From Macrostomum hystrix (lineage: Eukaryota > Platyhelminthes > Macrostomidae): DNA of 64,000 nucleotides. Of this stretch, positions 12,070-24,600 are shown one piece after another. Where the stretch lies: NCBI GenBank assembly GCA_950097015.1, contig CATNEN010000003.1:8909501-8973500 (forward strand), in the 5' to 3' direction. The notes beneath the pieces are model-generated. The model searched no databases. It worked only from the letters and a program-made list of their open reading frames with translations, and was not told where the DNA came from. A program made the translations under genes and the position numbers. How positions within the stretch are numbered: position 1 is the first letter of the stretch; the number at the start of each line of letters is the position of its first letter.

Positions 12070-14135
12070 TGTCTCATGTATCCGATATCTCATCTTTTCT
12101 GAGTCTCATCCCTCCCGTGTCTCATTTCTCTTGTGTCTCATCCCTCCCATTCCTCATTTCTCCCGTGTCTCATCTCTCCCCTGTCTTATCTCTCCCGTGT
12201 CTCAACCCTCCCGTGTCTCATTTCTCTTGTGTCTCATCCCTCCCATTCCTCATTTCTCCCGTGTCTCATCCCTCCCATTCCTCATTTCTCCCGTGTCTTA
12301 TCTCTCCCCTGTCTTATCTCTCCCGTGTCTCAACCCTCCCGTGTCTCATTTCTCTTGTGTCTCATCCCTCCCATTCCTCATTTCTCCCGTGTCTCATCTC
12401 TCCCCTGTCTTATCTCTCCCGTGTCTCAACCCTCCCGTGTCTCATTTCTCTTGTGTCTCATCCCTCCCATTGCTCATGTGTCTCATCCCTCCCATTTCTC
12501 ATTTCTCTTGTGTCTCATCCCTCCCATTTCTCATGTGTCTCATCCCTCCCATTGCTCATGTGTCTCATCCCTCCCATTTCTCTTGTGTCTCATCCCTCCC
12601 ATTGCTCATGTGTCTCATCCCTCCCATTTCTCTTGTGTCTCATCCCTCCCATTTCTCATGTGTCTCATCCCTCCCATTGCTCATGTGTCTCATCCCTCCC
12701 ATTTCTCATGTGTCTCATCCCTCCCATTTCTCATGTGTCTCATCCCTCCCATTTCTCTTGTGTCTCATCCCTCCCATTGCTCATGTGTCTCATCCCTCCC
12801 ATTTCTCTTGTGTCTCATCCCTCCCATTGCTCATGTGTCTCATCCCTCCCATTTCTCTTGTGTCTCATCCCTCCCATTGCTCATGTGTCTCATCCCTCCC
12901 ATTTCTCTTGTGTCTCATCCCTCCCATTGCTCATGTGTCTCATCCCTCCCATTTCTCATTTCTCTTGTGTCTCATCCCTCCCATTTCTCATGTGTCTCAT
13001 CCCTCCCATTTCTCATTTCTCTTGTGTCTCATCCCTCCCATTCCTCATTTCTCCCGTGTCTTATCTCTCCCCTGTCTTATCTCTCCCGTGTCTCAACCCT
13101 CCCGTGTCTCATTTCTCTTGTGTCTCATCCCTCCCATTTCTCATGTGTCTCATCCCTCCCATTGCTCATGTGTCTCATCCCTCCCATTTCTCATTTCTCT
13201 TGTGTCTCATCCCTCCCATTTCTCATGTGTCTCATCCCTCCCATTGCTCATGTGTCTCATCCCTCCCATTTCTCATTTCTCCCGTGTCTTATCTCTCCCC
13301 TGTCTTATCTCTCCCGTGTCTCAACCCTCCCGTGTCTCATTTCTCTTGTGTCTCATCCCTCCCATTTCTCATGTGTCTCATCCCTCCCATTGCTCATGTG
13401 TCTCATCCCTCCCATTTCTCATTTCTCTTGTGTCTCATCCCTCCCATTTCTCATGTGTCTCATCCCTCCCATTGCTCATGTGTCTCATCCCTCCCATTTC
13501 TCATTTCTCCCGTGTCTTATCTCTCCCCTGTCTTATCTCTCCCGTGTCTCAACCCTCCCGTGTCTCATTTCTCTTGTGTCTCATCCCTCCCATTTCTCTT
13601 GTGTCTCATCTCTTTCAGTGTCTTATCTCTCCCGTGTCTCATTTCTCGTGTATCTCATCTCTTTCAGTGTATTATCTCTCCCGTGTCTTATTTCTCTTGT
13701 ATCTCATCTCTTTCAGTGTCTTATCTCTCCCGTGTCTCATCCCTCCCATTTCTCATTTCTCTTGTGTCTTATCCCTCCCGTGTCTCATTTCTCCCGTGTC
13801 TCAACTCTCCCGTGTCTCATCTCTCCCCTGTCTCATTTCTTACGTGTCTTATCTCTCCCTGTCTCATTTCTCAAGTATCTTATCTCTCCCCTGTCTCATC
13901 TCTCCCGTGTCTCATCTCTCCCCTGTCTCATTTCTTACGTGTCTTATCTCTCCCTGTCTCATTTCTCAAGTATCTTATCTCTCCCCTGTCTCATTTCTCA
14001 CGTGTCTCATCTCTCCCGTGTCTTATCTCTCCCCTGTCTCATTTCTTACGTGTCTTATCTCTCCCCTGTCTCATCCCTCCCGTGTCTCATTTCTCCCGTG
14101 TCTCATCTCTCCCGTGTCTCACCTCTCCCCTCTGC
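12070..14135. repeat. Minisatellite, compound about 12-25-bp units (TCTCATCCCTCCC core)
   Basis: About 2 kb of pyrimidine-rich tandem units built from TCTCATCCCTCCCATTTCT, TGTCTCAT and CTCCCGTGTCTTATCTCT. A higher-order block of 228 bp is present three times (CTCCCGTGTC marks at 13051, 13279, 13507). It lies between the convergent KChIP-like and Par-6 genes. Three frames of 670-703 codons run through it and are artefacts. Confidence 0.97.
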
Positions 14136-14553
14136 TTGTCCTCCTTGATTTCATAGGTTACGCAAGCTTGCTCTGGGTTATAGAAGGATTAAAATCAGTT
14201 AAACAGTCCTTAGTTTGCTTCTGGAATGTACAAGCCGTTTAAGATGCAAAGTATAACAAATAAAACTGGAATACAATAGGGATAGTTCATAATGCCATCA
14301 CTAAATTCCAATGAAATTTTATCCTAAAGAAGCAGGTCCGTTGGTTAATTGATTAGCATAAAACATATTCGAATACAACAATACAGTTTTAGATAGAATA
14401 TATAAAAAAGATAGTTAACAATTCTTTCTCTATTCATAATTACTTTAATAATCACGATTAATCTAGAAGAGAGAAAAAAGCAAACGAATTGCCATTTTGT
14501 TGTAATCATTACAGAATAGTCAGTTGTTATAAAAACTATTAAATTTGCTTAAT
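14136..14553. other. Par-6 3' flank
   Basis: Unique AT-rich DNA that should hold the Par-6 3' UTR (reverse strand). I see no clear AATAAA on the reverse strand; TTTAAT near 14443 (ATTAAA in sense) is a possible weak signal. Confidence 0.35.
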
Positions 14554-17500
14554 TCACAATGTGTCCTCGGGTGTTCCAAATGATCCGTAGCCGCCAGTCA
14601 CAGGCAGTGAGCCGCTGTGCGCGTGGCGACTAGCGTTACCGGGGACAGTCGATGAACCACTAGCCGCCTGCTGCCTGTGGCTGCCGCCGCCGACTCCGCC
14701 GCGTTGAATGCCGCCGCCGCTGCCGTTGTTGTTACCACCGTCGCTATGGTAACTACGAGCGTCTGAATTAGATTCGTGCGATAATTGGCTAGCCCTAGAC
14801 CGTCTATTGGACTGGAGGCAGGTGCTCTGGTTGACTGGCTTTGTGGTTAGAATCAGATTAGAACTGTTGGCGACCATCATGTCCGTGACCTGAAAGCCAA
14901 GGATTAGAGAGTGTAGACTCAGTGTCAGTCTTGGGCTGGATCGGTACTCAAATATTACAATTCTAAGACTTATACGATTCTAATAAGCAAACCTTATTTT
15001 AAACCCCACCAAACTTAATCTACGTCGCATTAAAATATTTAAATCCTATTAAACCTACCTAAATTATTCTCATTAATTATATTAAAAGCTAAATTCTACC
15101 AAAACAGATCTAAAACACACCACACCCAGTCTAAATCCCATCAAAAAAATCAAAATCCCATCAAAGCCAATCAAAATCCCATCAAAGCCAATCAAAATCC
15201 TATCAAAGTCAATTAAAATGCCATCAAAGCCAATCAAAATCCTATCAAAGTCAATCAAAATGCCATCAAAGCCAATCAAAATCCTATCAAACCCAATCAA
15301 AATCCCATCAAACCCAATCAAAATCCCATCAAACCCAATCAAAATCCCATCAAACCCAATCAAAATGCCATTAAAGCTAATCAAAATCCTATTAAACCCG
15401 ATAGAAATCCCATCAAATCCAATATAAATCCATCAAATCCAATATAAATCCATCAAATCCAATATAAATCCCATCAAACCCGATATAAATCCATCAAACC
15501 CAATATAAATCCATCAAACCCAATATAAATCCCATCAAACCCGATATAAATCCATCAAACCCAATCAAATCCCATCAAAACCCCATCAAAGCCAATCAAA
15601 ATCCCATCAAGCCCAATCAAATCCCATCAAACCCAATAAAATCCCATCAAACCCAATAAAATCCCATCAAACCCAATCAAATCCCATCAAACCCAATCAA
15701 ATCCCATCAAACCCAATCAAATCCCATCAAACCCAATCAAATCCCATCAAACCCCAATCTTAATCTCATCACATCTTATCTAAATCGTATCCCGCTCAAT
15801 ACAAATATACTTTTTAAAAAATCCCAATAAAATGAAATAAATAAAACCGCACCTGGTCCAGAGTCTTGCCTGTGACCTCAATGCCGTTGACCTCGATAAC
15901 CTCGTCGTTAACAGCCAATAATCCGGTACTTTCAGCTAGGCCGCCTTGTAATAAACGCGATATAAAAATGGCAGGCACCTTTTCAATACCGCTTGGGGTG
16001 ACTCGAATTGAAGTTCCGTCGCGAATATAAAATCCCAGCGGTTTAGAGCTGCTGCGCATTAGTTTAACTCGCCTATAAGACTCTGGCACAATGTCCACGT
16101 CGATAATTGACGAAACTTTACGAAAATCGTCAAGCATTGTGATGCGGCGACTTGGTGCGGGCGCGGCAGACGCTGCCGACGAGGAGGAGCCAACACCGAA
16201 GCGGGATTTTTGTTGACGACGCGACTGCGGCAGATCGGACAAATAGCCCGTGTATTCCTCTTTGCGAAACACCTGTTCAGTTGATGCGAAGGATAAATAC
16301 CTTATCACATTATCAATAGCCATCTAGTCAAATCCCATCCTCAATAGCCATCTAGTCAAATTCCATTCTCAATAGCCATCTAGTCAAATTCCATCCTCAA
16401 TAGCCATCTAGTCAAATCCCATCCTCAATAGCCATCTAGTCAAATCCGATTCTCAATAGCCATCTAGTCAAATCCCATCCTCAATAGCCATCTAGTCAAA
16501 TCCGATTCTCAATAGCCATCTAGTCAAATCCCATTCTCAATAGCCATCTAGTCAAATCCCATTCTCAATAGCCATCTAGTCAAATCCCATTCTCAATAGC
16601 CATCTAGTCAAATCCCATTCTCAATAGCCATCTAGTCAAATCCCATCCTCAATAGCCATCTAGTCAAATCTGATTCTCAATAGCCATCTAGTCAAATCTG
16701 ATTCTCAATAGCCATCTAGTCAAATCTGATTCTCAATAGCCATCTAGTCAAATCTGATTCTCAATAGCCATCTAGTCAAATCTGATTCTCAATAGCAATC
16801 TAGTCAAATCTGATTCTCAATAGCCATCTAGTCAAATCTGATTCTCAATAGCCATCTAGTCAAATCTGATTCTCAATAGCCATCTAGTCAAATCCCATTC
16901 TCAATAGCCATCTAGTCAAATCTGATTCTCAATAGCCATCTAGTCAAATCTGATTCTCAATAGCCATCTAGTTAAATCCCATTCTTAATAGCCATCTAGT
17001 CAAATCCCATTCTCAATAGCCATCTAGTCAAATCTGATTCTCAATAGCCATCTAGTCAAATCCCATTCTCAATAGCCATCTAGTCAAATCCCATTCTCAA
17101 TAGCCATCTAGTCAAATCCCATTCTCAATAGCCATCTAGTCAAATCCCATTCTCAATAGCCATCTAGTCAAATCCCATTCTCAATAGCCATCTAGTCAAA
17201 TCCCATTCTCAATAGCCATCTAGTCAAATCCCATCCTCAATAGCCATCTAGTCAAATCTGATTCTCAATAGCCATCTAGTCAAATCTGATTCTCAATAGC
17301 CATCTAGTCAAATCTGATTCTCAATAGCCATCTAGTCAAATCTGATTCTCAATAGCCATCTAGTCAAATCTGATTCTCAATAGCAATCTAGTCAAATCTG
17401 ATTCTCAATAGCCATCTAGTCAAATCTGATTCTCAATAGCCATCTAGTCAAATCCCATTCTCAATAGCCATCTAGTCAAATCCCATTCTCAATAGCCATC

Positions 17501-18321
17501 TAGTCAAATCCCATTCTCAATAGCCATCTAGTCAAATCTGATTCTCAATAGCCATCTAGTCAAATCTGATTCTCAATAGCCATCTAGTCAAATCCCATTC
17601 TCAATAGCCATCTAGTCAAATCTGATTCTCAATAGCCATCTAGTCAAATCTGATTCTCAATAGCCATCTAGTCAAATCCCATCCTCAATAGCCATCTAGT
17701 CAAATCCCATTCTCAATAGCCATCTAGTCAAATCCCATTCTCAATAGCCATCTAGTCAAATCCCATCCTCAATAGCCATCTAGTCAAATCCCATTCTCAA
17801 TAGCCATCTAGTCAAATCCCATTCTCAATAGCCATCTAGTCAAATCCCATTCTCAATAGCCATCTAGTCAAATCCCATTCTCAATAGCCATCTAGTCAAA
17901 TCCCATTCTCAATAGCCATCTAGTCAAATCCCATCCTCAATAGCCATCTAGTCAAATCCCATTCTCAATAGCCATCTAGTCAAATCCCATTCTTAATAGC
18001 CATCTAGTCGAATCCCCATCTCAATAGCCATCTAGTCAAATCCGATTCTCGATAGCCATCTAGTCAAATATATGATCTCACCTGTAATCTCAGCAATCCA
18101 TTAACAGTTGTGACAGCGTGTGCCAAATTATCCGCATTATTAATTGGCAATACGTCTTCATCTCTGGCTGTGTAGAATACTAAAAACGGTTGATCGTCTA
18201 GCATGTGCAGCTGCTCCAACAGGTGATAGAATTTGGTAAAGGAATCTGGGCCATTGTTTGCGCTGCTTCCAGCACTATAATCTGCTTTGGCAACTGAGAA
18301 ACGACGAAATTCGGCGCCAAA
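14554..18321 (-). CDS. par-6: Par-6 polarity protein (PB1, semi-CRIB, PDZ), 5' end uncertain
   Basis: Three exons on the reverse strand, all joined in phase 0: 18321-18082, 16272-15853 and 14889-14554, giving 331 residues. Exon 1 begins [10 protein letters not shown] and is the PB1 domain ([17 protein letters not shown]), which pairs with atypical PKC. Exon 2 carries the semi-CRIB ([17 protein letters not shown]), which binds Cdc42-GTP, and most of the PDZ domain ([20 protein letters not shown], then [17 protein letters not shown]). Exon 3 completes the PDZ ([18 protein letters not shown]) and ends in a Ser/Gly/Asn-rich tail and TGA. Par-6 is the adaptor of the Par-3/aPKC complex at the apical cortex. 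The PB1 starts abruptly, so an upstream exon with the start ATG and the basic first beta-strand is missing; 20711-20787 is a candidate. Both visible introns are mostly tandem repeat. Confidence 0.92.
15125..15765. repeat. Minisatellite in Par-6 intron, 21-bp unit
   Basis: About 30 copies of a 21-bp unit with core AATCCCATCAAACCCAATCA, shifting to 18-20-bp variants (AATATAAATCCATCAAACCC). The host intron is 15852-14890. Confidence 0.95.
16316..18064. repeat. Minisatellite in Par-6 intron, 28-bp unit
   Basis: About 62 copies of a 28-bp unit with core AATAGCCATCTAGTCAAATC and a variable ending (CCATTCTC, CCATCCTC or TGATTCTC). It fills nearly all of the intron 18081-16273. The rare variant AATAGCAATC occurs at 16791 and again at 17379, exactly 588 bp (21 units) apart, with the same neighbouring variants. 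Confidence 0.98.
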
Positions 18322-20710
18322 CTGAGGGTTTGAAGGTTTGGGGTAAGGGGTCAATTAATTGACTTTTTGTAAAATTGTCAATTAAGCATTTAGAAATAAG
18401 TGTACTAGCACATACTTGCATATGGTAGGAGCAAATAGATTAATTGTAACAAAAGTTACCTATAAAATCTCTACTGGCCATGCAACTGTTTTGAACAAAT
18501 AATGCTACAGACATTGTAGCAGGCTGTTAAAATAGGAACTTGTCACATTCTTCTTTGTTTTTTATCTTAATCTTTTCTTTTTTTGTAGCTTGAACCCTTA
18601 TCACTTTTTCTCACTTGGTACCAACTTTGATTTTTTACCCTAGGTTGTTCTGTTTTTTGTGACTTACCTTGCTTGGACCTTGATTAAAGGTGCTGTGCAT
18701 GTATGATTAAACTCATGTCTATAGTGTTTTTACAAGATTTGCAACATTCTTCAGTTTAATTACCTGTGGTATACTATATTGCAGAGAGAAACATTAAAAT
18801 GTTATTTTACCTATACCTTTTGCCTTCTTAGCTTTACAAGCCTAGCACTTTTGTTGTTGAAGAATATATCTAGTAACAATTTTAACATGGTCTGGTCAAG
18901 TAATAATGCTAGACCATGTATTCCTCTTTGCTGGCCAATGCCAATGTAGCTGCACTAAACAGTCAACCTCAGTCTAGTTGTGGTGGGGTTGGTGTGCATA
19001 GCTAGCCAACTCACCAAGCCAATGGGGTTTTGTGAAGTCAAGCCATTTTTACACAATTGTCTAGACCTTCTATGTTCATAATTTAAACATGCCCATTGCA
19101 GCCCACAATCTTTGACACCATTCTAACTTGTAAAAAAGACCTTCTGTCTTATTTAAGTGCAATGTATAAGTCTTAAATTTATTTACTGTATTAAATTGTC
19201 TTATTAGGTAAATAAGGAAATATATAATGTACTTATTTAATATTTGAGACTGAATCAAAAAATGTCTCGCATGACTGGAAAAATCAAAATGTAGGCCCCT
19301 AGCAAATTTTTCTAGATCTAGATTGTAGAATGTAGGTAGCTAATTTAGTACATTTTTAGGTGAGACCTATAACTAGTTTTTATGATTTGTGAAATTTAGA
19401 AAAATTTACTTAAAAATTTATTTAAAGAAAATATTCTACATGAAATACTTCTTGACAATGACTTAGTACAATAAATATACAAAACAGGTTGGCGGTTGCT
19501 ACAGATATTTTCAAAATATTTTTGAAACAAACAGTAACTTTATGTACTGATACTTACCCTGCTCTTTACTTCAAGAATATTTCCAGGAAGTGTCATTTGT
19601 TACAAATGACCTGGACGTTAGAATATGTATAACAAGGACTTCTCAAATCAAATGAGATTATCGATTTTTTCAGTTGGCTACTTGTAGCGAAACTAGGTCA
19701 ATTTATCAATATATAACCATTAGTAGATTCAACTCATCTAAAAAGCTATATTTTTATGTCCAGGTTTACCAGGGCAATAACTTAATTAAAGATGAGCCCT
19801 GAAGGAGGGAAAAAGCGAATGACGAAGCAAAAAATACATTGACATAGGAAATGTTACGAATATGCAAAAAACGAAAATAGGCCCCTATCAGTCGTAAAGT
19901 TTTTTATAGCTAGAACTATTTTTTAAATAATATGGTAGATGTGATTCACTGATTTCTAGCTACAAGCTGGCTAGCGAGCAAGTAATGGATGTATTGTAGA
20001 GTCGTGAGGTGCAGGTCCATGATGCTGCCATATGTTACGGAAAGAGGACGTTAAATTTTTGCTTTTCTAATAAAGACTACTAAAACAAATTCCTGCGATT
20101 CATTTTTTCAACTTTCTTGCCCTTCTTTATTTTTTGTTTTTTTTGCTGAATGCTCTTAAAAGCATTATTTCACCTCATTGTAAACTTTAAGTTTATAAGC
20201 GCTACATTTTGCCGACAAGCCCTGGCCGTAAACCCTTCTGCTGGACCACAGTAGCAGACCCAACACAAGAGCACGTGGCGCCACCAACAAGAAAAAACGT
20301 AACTATTCTGCCAGGTGTGCATGAAAGTGATCAGCAGAGTACCCGAACGCCGCCAGGATGCAGCCATCAGTCCAAGGACCACTAGGAGTAGATATTGGAT
20401 TATTATTATTTGTTTATTTACTATAGTGAACAAAATCGTACAATTGTCATGTATAAAACGATATAACAATCGGTGAAGGAACATGCTAGGCAAGTTATAT
20501 CAAACAAACTACTTTGTATCAGCTTCCAATCAAAAGCAGTCACCATTTAAACGTGGAAAAAAAGATAAAATTTCAATGTCCGAAGTGTATTTTTCGCGAA
20601 AACCAGCCTACTTTTTTTTCTAAGAAACGAAGTTTCCTGTCCTTCTACTCCTAGTGGTCCTTGCATCAGTATCGAAGCCAAAAAATCAGCATGAATCGCT
20701 GAAGACTCAC
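18322..20710 (-). other. AT-rich sequence upstream of the Par-6 PB1 exon
   Basis: Unique sequence, probably intron if the candidate exon at 20711-20787 is real. It contains a 19-bp inverted repeat at 20373-20391 and 20645-20663. No other exon recognised. Confidence 0.4.
20373..20663. repeat. Long-spaced inverted repeat, possible MITE-like element
   Basis: CAAGGACCACTAGGAGTAG at 20373-20391 is the exact reverse complement of 20645-20663. The arms enclose about 253 bp with no coding potential. No clear target duplication is visible. Confidence 0.45.
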
Positions 20711-20787
20711 CACCCAATTCTGGCTGCCAATATATATACCGAAGGCCCCATGCACCCGATCGTTCTCCACGTCATCTGCAATCGCAC
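20711..20787 (-). other. Candidate 77-nt coding exon, possibly 5' Par-6
   Basis: On the reverse strand this segment follows a long pyrimidine tract ending ctttcag and is followed by gtgagt, so both splice sites look strong. If entered in phase 1 it reads AIADDVENDRVHGAF and ends in QNWV at phase 0, which fits the start of the Par-6 PB1 exon. The residues do not match the usual first strand of the Par-6 PB1 domain, so it might instead be an untranslated or unrelated exon. Confidence 0.35.
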
Positions 20788-20917
20788 CTGAAAGCAGAAA
20801 ACAGAACGGCAGAAGGCAGAAATCAACATCTCGATCTATTCAAAATAAAGATAACACGAAAAGCTCGCGAAAGCCCATCAGCCCATAGCCCACGGAAGCC
20901 CACGGAAACACAGACAG

Positions 20918-21256
20918 ACAGTCAGAATCGCAGCAAGAGTTACAGACAGAATCGCAGCAAGAGCTGCAGATCTCGAGACAGAATCGCAGCTAGAGTTACA
21001 GATCTAGACAGAATCGCAGCAAGAGTTGCAGACAGAATCGCAGCAAGAGCTCCAGACAGAATCGCAGCAAGAGTTGCAGACAGAATCGCAGCAAGAGCTC
21101 CAGACAGAATCGCAGCAAGAGCTCCAGACAGAATCGCACCAAGAGTTGCAGACAGAATCGCAGCAAGAGCAGCAGACAGAATCGCAGCAAGAGTTGCAGT
21201 CAGAATCGCAGCAAGAGCTGCAGACAGAATCGCAGCAAGAGTTGCAGACAGAATCT
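20918..21256. repeat. Minisatellite, 24-bp unit (GACAGAATCGCAGCAAGAGT)
   Basis: About 13 copies of a 24-bp unit GACAGAATCGCAGCAAGAGT plus TGCA, CTCCA or similar. A 116-codon glutamine-rich frame on the + strand is an artefact of a unit divisible by three. Confidence 0.93.
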
Positions 21257-21690
21257 CATTACTTTAGGCATGATAATGATCCTGCTTTAAAGCCTCGATT
21301 ATCGAAGCCCTACTCAAAAACCTCTGTACTTTGCGTTTTCACCACAGCACAAAGAATCGGAACTATTTCGAAATGAATATCTTTAAACTAATTACCAAGT
21401 TTATTTTTCACGACGAACTAAAGCAGTACTTAAGCATAGAAACGATTTTTTGCTATAAGTCAGTAGCAGTTTGTAGAAAATGAAACGAGTATATGGCATC
21501 ATTTTTTAGTCCAATTTGACTTTTGTTAAACTTAGGGTTGGAATTATAGTTACGAATGTAACAATGGAATTTATTGACGCAAAAAAACTACTGATACTTG
21601 ACCTTACATGGATTCTAAAAACCTAAAAATTGATCCAGTTAAGTAAAGTTGGACAAGCTGTGCTTTTTCAATCACTTCATATCGCAAATC
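21257..21690 (-). other. TTLL10-like gene A 3' flank
   Basis: Unique sequence containing the presumed 3' UTR of gene A. The reverse strand has AATAAA (TTTATT on +) at 21570-21575. Confidence 0.5.
21570..21575 (-). promoter_or_regulatory. Candidate polyadenylation signal, TTLL10-like gene A
   Basis: AATAAA on the reverse strand, about 116 bp downstream of the gene A stop codon. Confidence 0.5.
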
Positions 21691-24600
21691 TCAATAGAGA
21701 CTCGAAGAAGTTTGGCCGTCGAAAATAAGCGAATAATTGTTTTGAAATACCAACGGATAGATGAACTTAAACTTCTGTGATTTGTACATAACTTCCAGGG
21801 CCAGTCCGACAGCCTCTTGGATAACACCGGGTATAACGTTTTTTAGTACTTCGGTGTTTGTGGTCAACGATGGGCCAGAATTGATGTCGATAAGCCACAC
21901 CTGCCAGTTTGAGATGGGTTATGGGTTATTAAGAACATGATTTTTTTAACTGCACGGTTTTTTAACAGTGGAGGGATGAGACAGTGGAGGGATGAGACAG
22001 TGGAGGGATGAGACAGTGGAGGGATGAGACAGTGGAGGGATGAGACAGTGGAGGGATGAGACAGTGGAGGGATGAGACAGTGGAGGGATGAGACAGTGGA
22101 GGGATGAGACAGTGGAGGGATGAGACAGTGGAGGGATGAGACAGTGGAGGGATGAGACAGTGGAGGGATGAGACAGTGGAGGGATGAGACAGTGGAGGGA
22201 TGAGACAGTGGAGGGATGAGACAGTGGAGGGATGAGACAGTGGAGGGATGAGACAGTGGAGGGATGAGACAGTGGAGGGATGAGACAGTGGAGGGATGAG
22301 ACAGTGGAGGGATGAGACAGTGGAGGGATGAGACAGTGGAGGGATGAGACAGTGGAGGGATGAGACAGTGGAGGGATGAGACAGTGGAGGGATGAGACAG
22401 TGGAGGGATGAGACAGTGGAGGGATGAGACAGTGGAGGGATGAGACAGTGGAGGGATGAGACAGTGGGGCGATGAGACAGTGGAGGGATGAGACAGTGGG
22501 GCGATGAGACAGTGGAGGGATGAGACAGTGGGGCGATGAGACAGTGGAGGGATGAGACACAGGAGAGATTAGACACAGGAGAGATGAGACAAGAGAGAGA
22601 TGGCACAGTGGAGAGGTGAGACAAGAGAGAGATGGAACGGAAAGATGGCACAGTGGAGAGATGGCACAGGGAGAGATGGCACAGGGAGAGATGGCACAGG
22701 GAGAGATGGCACAGGGAGAGATGGCACAGGGAGAGATGGCACAGGGAGAGATGGCACAGGGAGAGATGGCACAGGGAGAGATGGCACAGGGAGAGATGGC
22801 ACAGGGAGAGATGGCACAGGGAGAGATGGCACAGGGAGAGATGGCACAGGGAGAGATGGCACAGGGAGAGATGGCACAGGAAGAGATGGCACAGACAGGA
22901 GAGTGGCACAGGGAGAGATGGCACAGGGAGAGATGGCACAGGGAGAGATGGCACAGGGAGAGATGGCACAGGGAGAGATGGCACAGGAGAGATGGCACAG
23001 GGAAGGATGGCACAGGGACGAGATGGCACAGGGAGAGATGGCACAGGAAGAGATGGCACAGGGAGAGATGGCACAGGGAGAGATGGCACAGGGAGAGATG
23101 GCACAGGGGAGAGATGGCACAGGGAGAGATGGCACAGGGAGAGATTGCACAGGGAGAGATGGCACAGGGAGAGATGGCACAGGGAGAGATGGCACAGGGA
23201 GAGATGGCACAGGGAGAGATGGCACAGGGAGAGATTGGCACAGGAGAGATGGCACAGGGAGAGATTGGCACAGGAAGAGATGGCACAGGGAGAGATGGCA
23301 CAGGGAGAGATGGCACAGGGAGAGATGGCACAGGGAGAGATGGCACAGGGAGAGATGGCACAGGGAGAGATGGCACAGGGAGAGATGGCACAGGGAGAGA
23401 TGGCACAGGGAGAGATGGCACAGGGAGAGATGGCACAGGGAGAGATGGCACAGGGAGAGATGGCACAGGGAGAGATGGCACAGGGAGAGATGGCACAGGG
23501 AGAGATGGCACAGGGAGAGATGGCACAGGGAGAGATGGCACAGGAAGAGATGGCACAGGGAGAGATGGCACAGGGAGAGATGGCACAGGGAGAGATGGCA
23601 CAGGGAGAGATGGCACAGGGAGAGATGGCACAGGGAGAGATGGCACAGGGAGAGATGGCACAGGGAGAGATGGCACAGGGAGAGATGGCACAGGGAGAGA
23701 TGGCACAGGGAGAGATGGCACAGGGAGAGATGGCACAGGGAGAGATGGCACAGGGAGAGATGGCACAGGGAGAGATGGCACAGGGAGAGATGGCACAGGG
23801 AGAGATGGCACAGGGAGAGATGGCACAGGGAGAGATGGCACAGGGAGAGATGGCACAGGGAGAGATGGCACAGGGAGAGATGGCACAGGGAGAGATGGCA
23901 CAGGGAGAGATGGCACAGGGAGAGATGGCACAGGGAGAGATGGCACAGGGAGAGATGGCACAGGGAGAGATGGCACAGCATCCGCATCCCTGACCTGCAT
24001 CCGACTATCAATAAGGAAGTCGCAGCCAAATATTTCAAAGCATCGTCGTCCACGAATCTCGCTGCTATTCATGAGTGACACAATGTAGCCCAGAATGGCT
24101 TTGATGCGCGGATGCAGGCTACTGTGCACCCAGTCTTGGCCGATGCCCAGCTCATCCTGACGCTTGTTAAAGTAGCAGTTCAACTCGCTCGGCGACCAGG
24201 TCGTGGCTTCTTTAACTTGTTCGAAGCGCGGATCTCGTCTCTGCATGACCTGATTGGTTAGATGCACGGTCAGCATTTCGCTGTCCTTTTCGTAGCGCCG
24301 GCAGGTAAGTCTTACGTAGCCAGGATGATAGAAAGCGAACAGCGTGTTCTTCTCCTGATGCGGTACTACTAGTAGGAACACGCGCAAATTGAATTTCCGC
24401 CTATCCACCAAGAGGGGATCGTCGATGTACCTGATTTATAGGGGGGTCGGTGGCAGAGCGGTTAACGCGTTTGCCTCTCGCACCACGGTCCCTAAGTTCG
24501 ATTCCACGGCGAGGCCACATTTAGTTGTGGCGCAGCCGCGGAGAGAAGGCTTGAGGGCTTGTCGCGCAATTTACGCCCTTGAGGGCCAACCTCCAAAGGC

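Noticed and set aside
12069-14242. Three overlapping + strand frames of 671-703 codons
   Set aside because: They run through a pyrimidine-rich tandem array in all three frames, with periodic Ser/Leu/Pro/Cys text. A stop-free repeat unit explains them, and no non-repeat domain is present.
16316-18064. CRISPR-like array of 28-bp direct repeats
   Set aside because: Units are head-to-tail without unique spacers, inside an animal intron, so it is a minisatellite.
22569-24411. 821-codon reverse frame that appears to fuse a TTLL segment to a long repeat protein
   Set aside because: The true exon ends at 23995 with a CAG|GTCAGG donor and splices to 21900 (MQ|VWLIDINSGPSL). The rest is the 15-bp and 16-bp intron arrays.
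24441-24520. Functional tRNA gene
   Set aside because: Box A and box B are present, but no cloverleaf with a paired acceptor stem is evident, and the same body and tail occur in several copies, so this is a SINE head.
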